64,000 bases of DNA from Zygosaccharomyces rouxii (taxonomy: Eukaryota > Ascomycota > Saccharomycetes > Saccharomycetales > Saccharomycetaceae), in NCBI RefSeq assembly GCF_000026365.1, contig NC_012992.1:496001-560000 (forward strand), read 5' to 3'. Made by a program: the position numbers and the translations under genes. This document shows positions 63,295 to 64,000 of the stretch, in pieces. The notes beneath the pieces are model-generated. The model searched no databases. It saw only the letters and a list, made by a program, of their open reading frames with translations, and was not told the origin of the DNA. How positions within the stretch are numbered: the first letter of the stretch is position 1; each line of letters opens with the position of its first letter.

Positions 63295-64000
63295 TCATAC
63301 ATTGTGATTCAAAAGTGTGTCTAACTGCATACTTGGCGGTCTGTAATCTTTACCTTTAGTCCTTCTAGGTGGGGGATTGTTATTACTATTATTACCATTA
63401 ATATCTGGCATATTCGCATATGGTGAAATCGAAGCCAAACTTGAATGAGTGTTATTCATGTAGTTATTTCTCATCATTGGTGGCAAACTGTAAGTTGATT
63501 GGTGACCTATTATCTGTGTAAATGTTTGTTCTCTCGGCGTTGATGTGTTTGAATTTGGCTCACTACTATCGAGACCTAATTGTGTTGGTTGTGCTAAATT
63601 CCACGTAGTTTTATTATTATTCTGACTTTTCAATATCTCAGTTGGCGAAAGGAACATATTACTTGCATTGGCAAAGGCAGCATTGGGATCAACAATAGCA
63701 TCAGATGCATGCGGAGGTTGAGCTTGATTTAATAGGTTCAGGGCTGAGTTCGATCCTAGACTATACATACTTACCCTTGATGCCTTTGTCTTGAAAACTT
63801 TTTCTGAAATGTCACTACCATCATCAGTATCACTAAAATCTGTTGAATTATCATAAGGTTCAGGTGCTCCAGCAAAGAAAAAGGGATCGTATTGGTATCT
63901 GTTTTCCAGTTCTTTAAGTTTATACTCTTGTCTCGCACTTTTCCATGCTCTAATGGCAAAGAATAACCAGATCCCAAATGAGGCAAGTATTATGAATCCA
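63295..64000 (-). CDS. CSI2: Csi2-like membrane protein, 5' part outside the window
   Basis: The last 234 residues are present; the frame stays open to the window edge. It starts within a membrane segment (FIILASFGIWLFFAIRAW). A basic juxtamembrane stretch (KSARQEYKLKEL) and DPFFFAGAPEPYDN follow, then a long Ser/Asn-rich cytoplasmic tail ending QLDTLLNHNV. Csi2 has an uncharacterised role linked to cell wall and chitin synthesis in S. cerevisiae. The assignment follows from the adjacent COQ10/MDM12 block (YOL007-009C) and the single-pass topology, as the sequence is weakly conserved. Confidence 0.75.
   Translation of the reverse strand, partial: GFIILASFGIWLFFAIRAWKSARQEYKLKELENRYQYDPFFFAGAPEPYDNSTDFSDTDDGSDISEKVFKTKASRVSMYSLGSNSALNLLNQAQPPHASDAIVDPNAAFANASNMFLSPTEILKSQNNNKTTWNLAQPTQLGLDSSEPNSNTSTPREQTFTQIIGHQSTYSLPPMMRNNYMNNTHSSLASISPYANMPDINGNNSNNNPPPRRTKGKDYRPPSMQLDTLLNHNV

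Noticed and set aside
63771..63986. 71-codon frame on the minus strand at the right edge
   Set aside because: It overlaps the CSI2 frame, which itself reads open to the window edge with a membrane segment; this one is the shadow.

Overview
This 64-kb window is nuclear DNA of a budding yeast of the family Saccharomycetaceae. Genes are dense, mostly intronless and separated by short AT-rich spacers. The introns that can be read are about 80 nt long, with GTATGT or GTACGT donors and (T/G)ACTAAC branch sites. Nearly every protein has a recognisable S. cerevisiae counterpart. The gene order interleaves segments that are split between two chromosomes in S. cerevisiae: YDR465-472 with YHR008-014, YOR163-171 with YLR259-264, and YOL007-013 with YMR002-005. 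I recall those coordinates from memory. That pattern indicates a species that did not undergo the whole-genome duplication, for example Zygosaccharomyces or Torulaspora; the sequence alone does not settle the genus.

Layout. 0-18.7 kb: a SPO13-like gene, TRS31, ARD1, VPS29, DIA4, RPL27, an unrecognised coiled-coil gene, UGO1, SDC1, TLG1, TDA3, PKH3, SOD2 and RMT2. 18.7-21.5 kb: a 586-residue gene of unknown function at what looks like a synteny breakpoint. 21.4-42.5 kb: DDP1, GET4, SEY1, NEJ1, SWT1, RPS28, RED1, GLN4, TMA7, YPT6, an LCB4/5 sphingoid-base kinase and HSP60. 42.6-46.4 kb: a second unrecognised coiled-coil gene, tRNA-Pro(UGG) and RRN11. 46.5-64 kb: HRD1, HTZ1, a phospholipase B followed by a decayed tandem phospholipase B copy, TAF4, RCL1, MVP1, MDM12, COQ10, AIM34, MIX17 and the 3' part of CSI2.

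Shared themes. Ribosome production is represented by RPL27, RPS28, RRN11, RCL1 and RMT2. Three of these (RMT2, RRN11, RCL1) carry RRPE-plus-PAC promoter modules. Membrane traffic and organelle contact genes are common (TRS31, VPS29, TLG1, YPT6, SEY1, MVP1, MDM12, GET4). Mitochondrial genes include DIA4, UGO1, SOD2, HSP60, COQ10, AIM34 and MIX17. A meiotic thread runs through SPO13, RED1 and several perfect URS1 (Ume6) sites.

The most striking observation is in RED1. Its N-terminal coding region lies in a separate short frame, joined to the main frame by what looks like an ~85-nt intron. That intron has a non-consensus GTTCGT donor and an AYACCCUY-like element, the hallmarks of Mer1-regulated meiotic introns. 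S. cerevisiae RED1 has no intron. Other points worth checking are a 125-bp near-perfect inverted repeat upstream of the phospholipase gene, a ~785-nt ATG-free leader with a 135-codon in-frame extension on the LCB kinase, and a 1.6-kb gene-free stretch downstream of RPS28.
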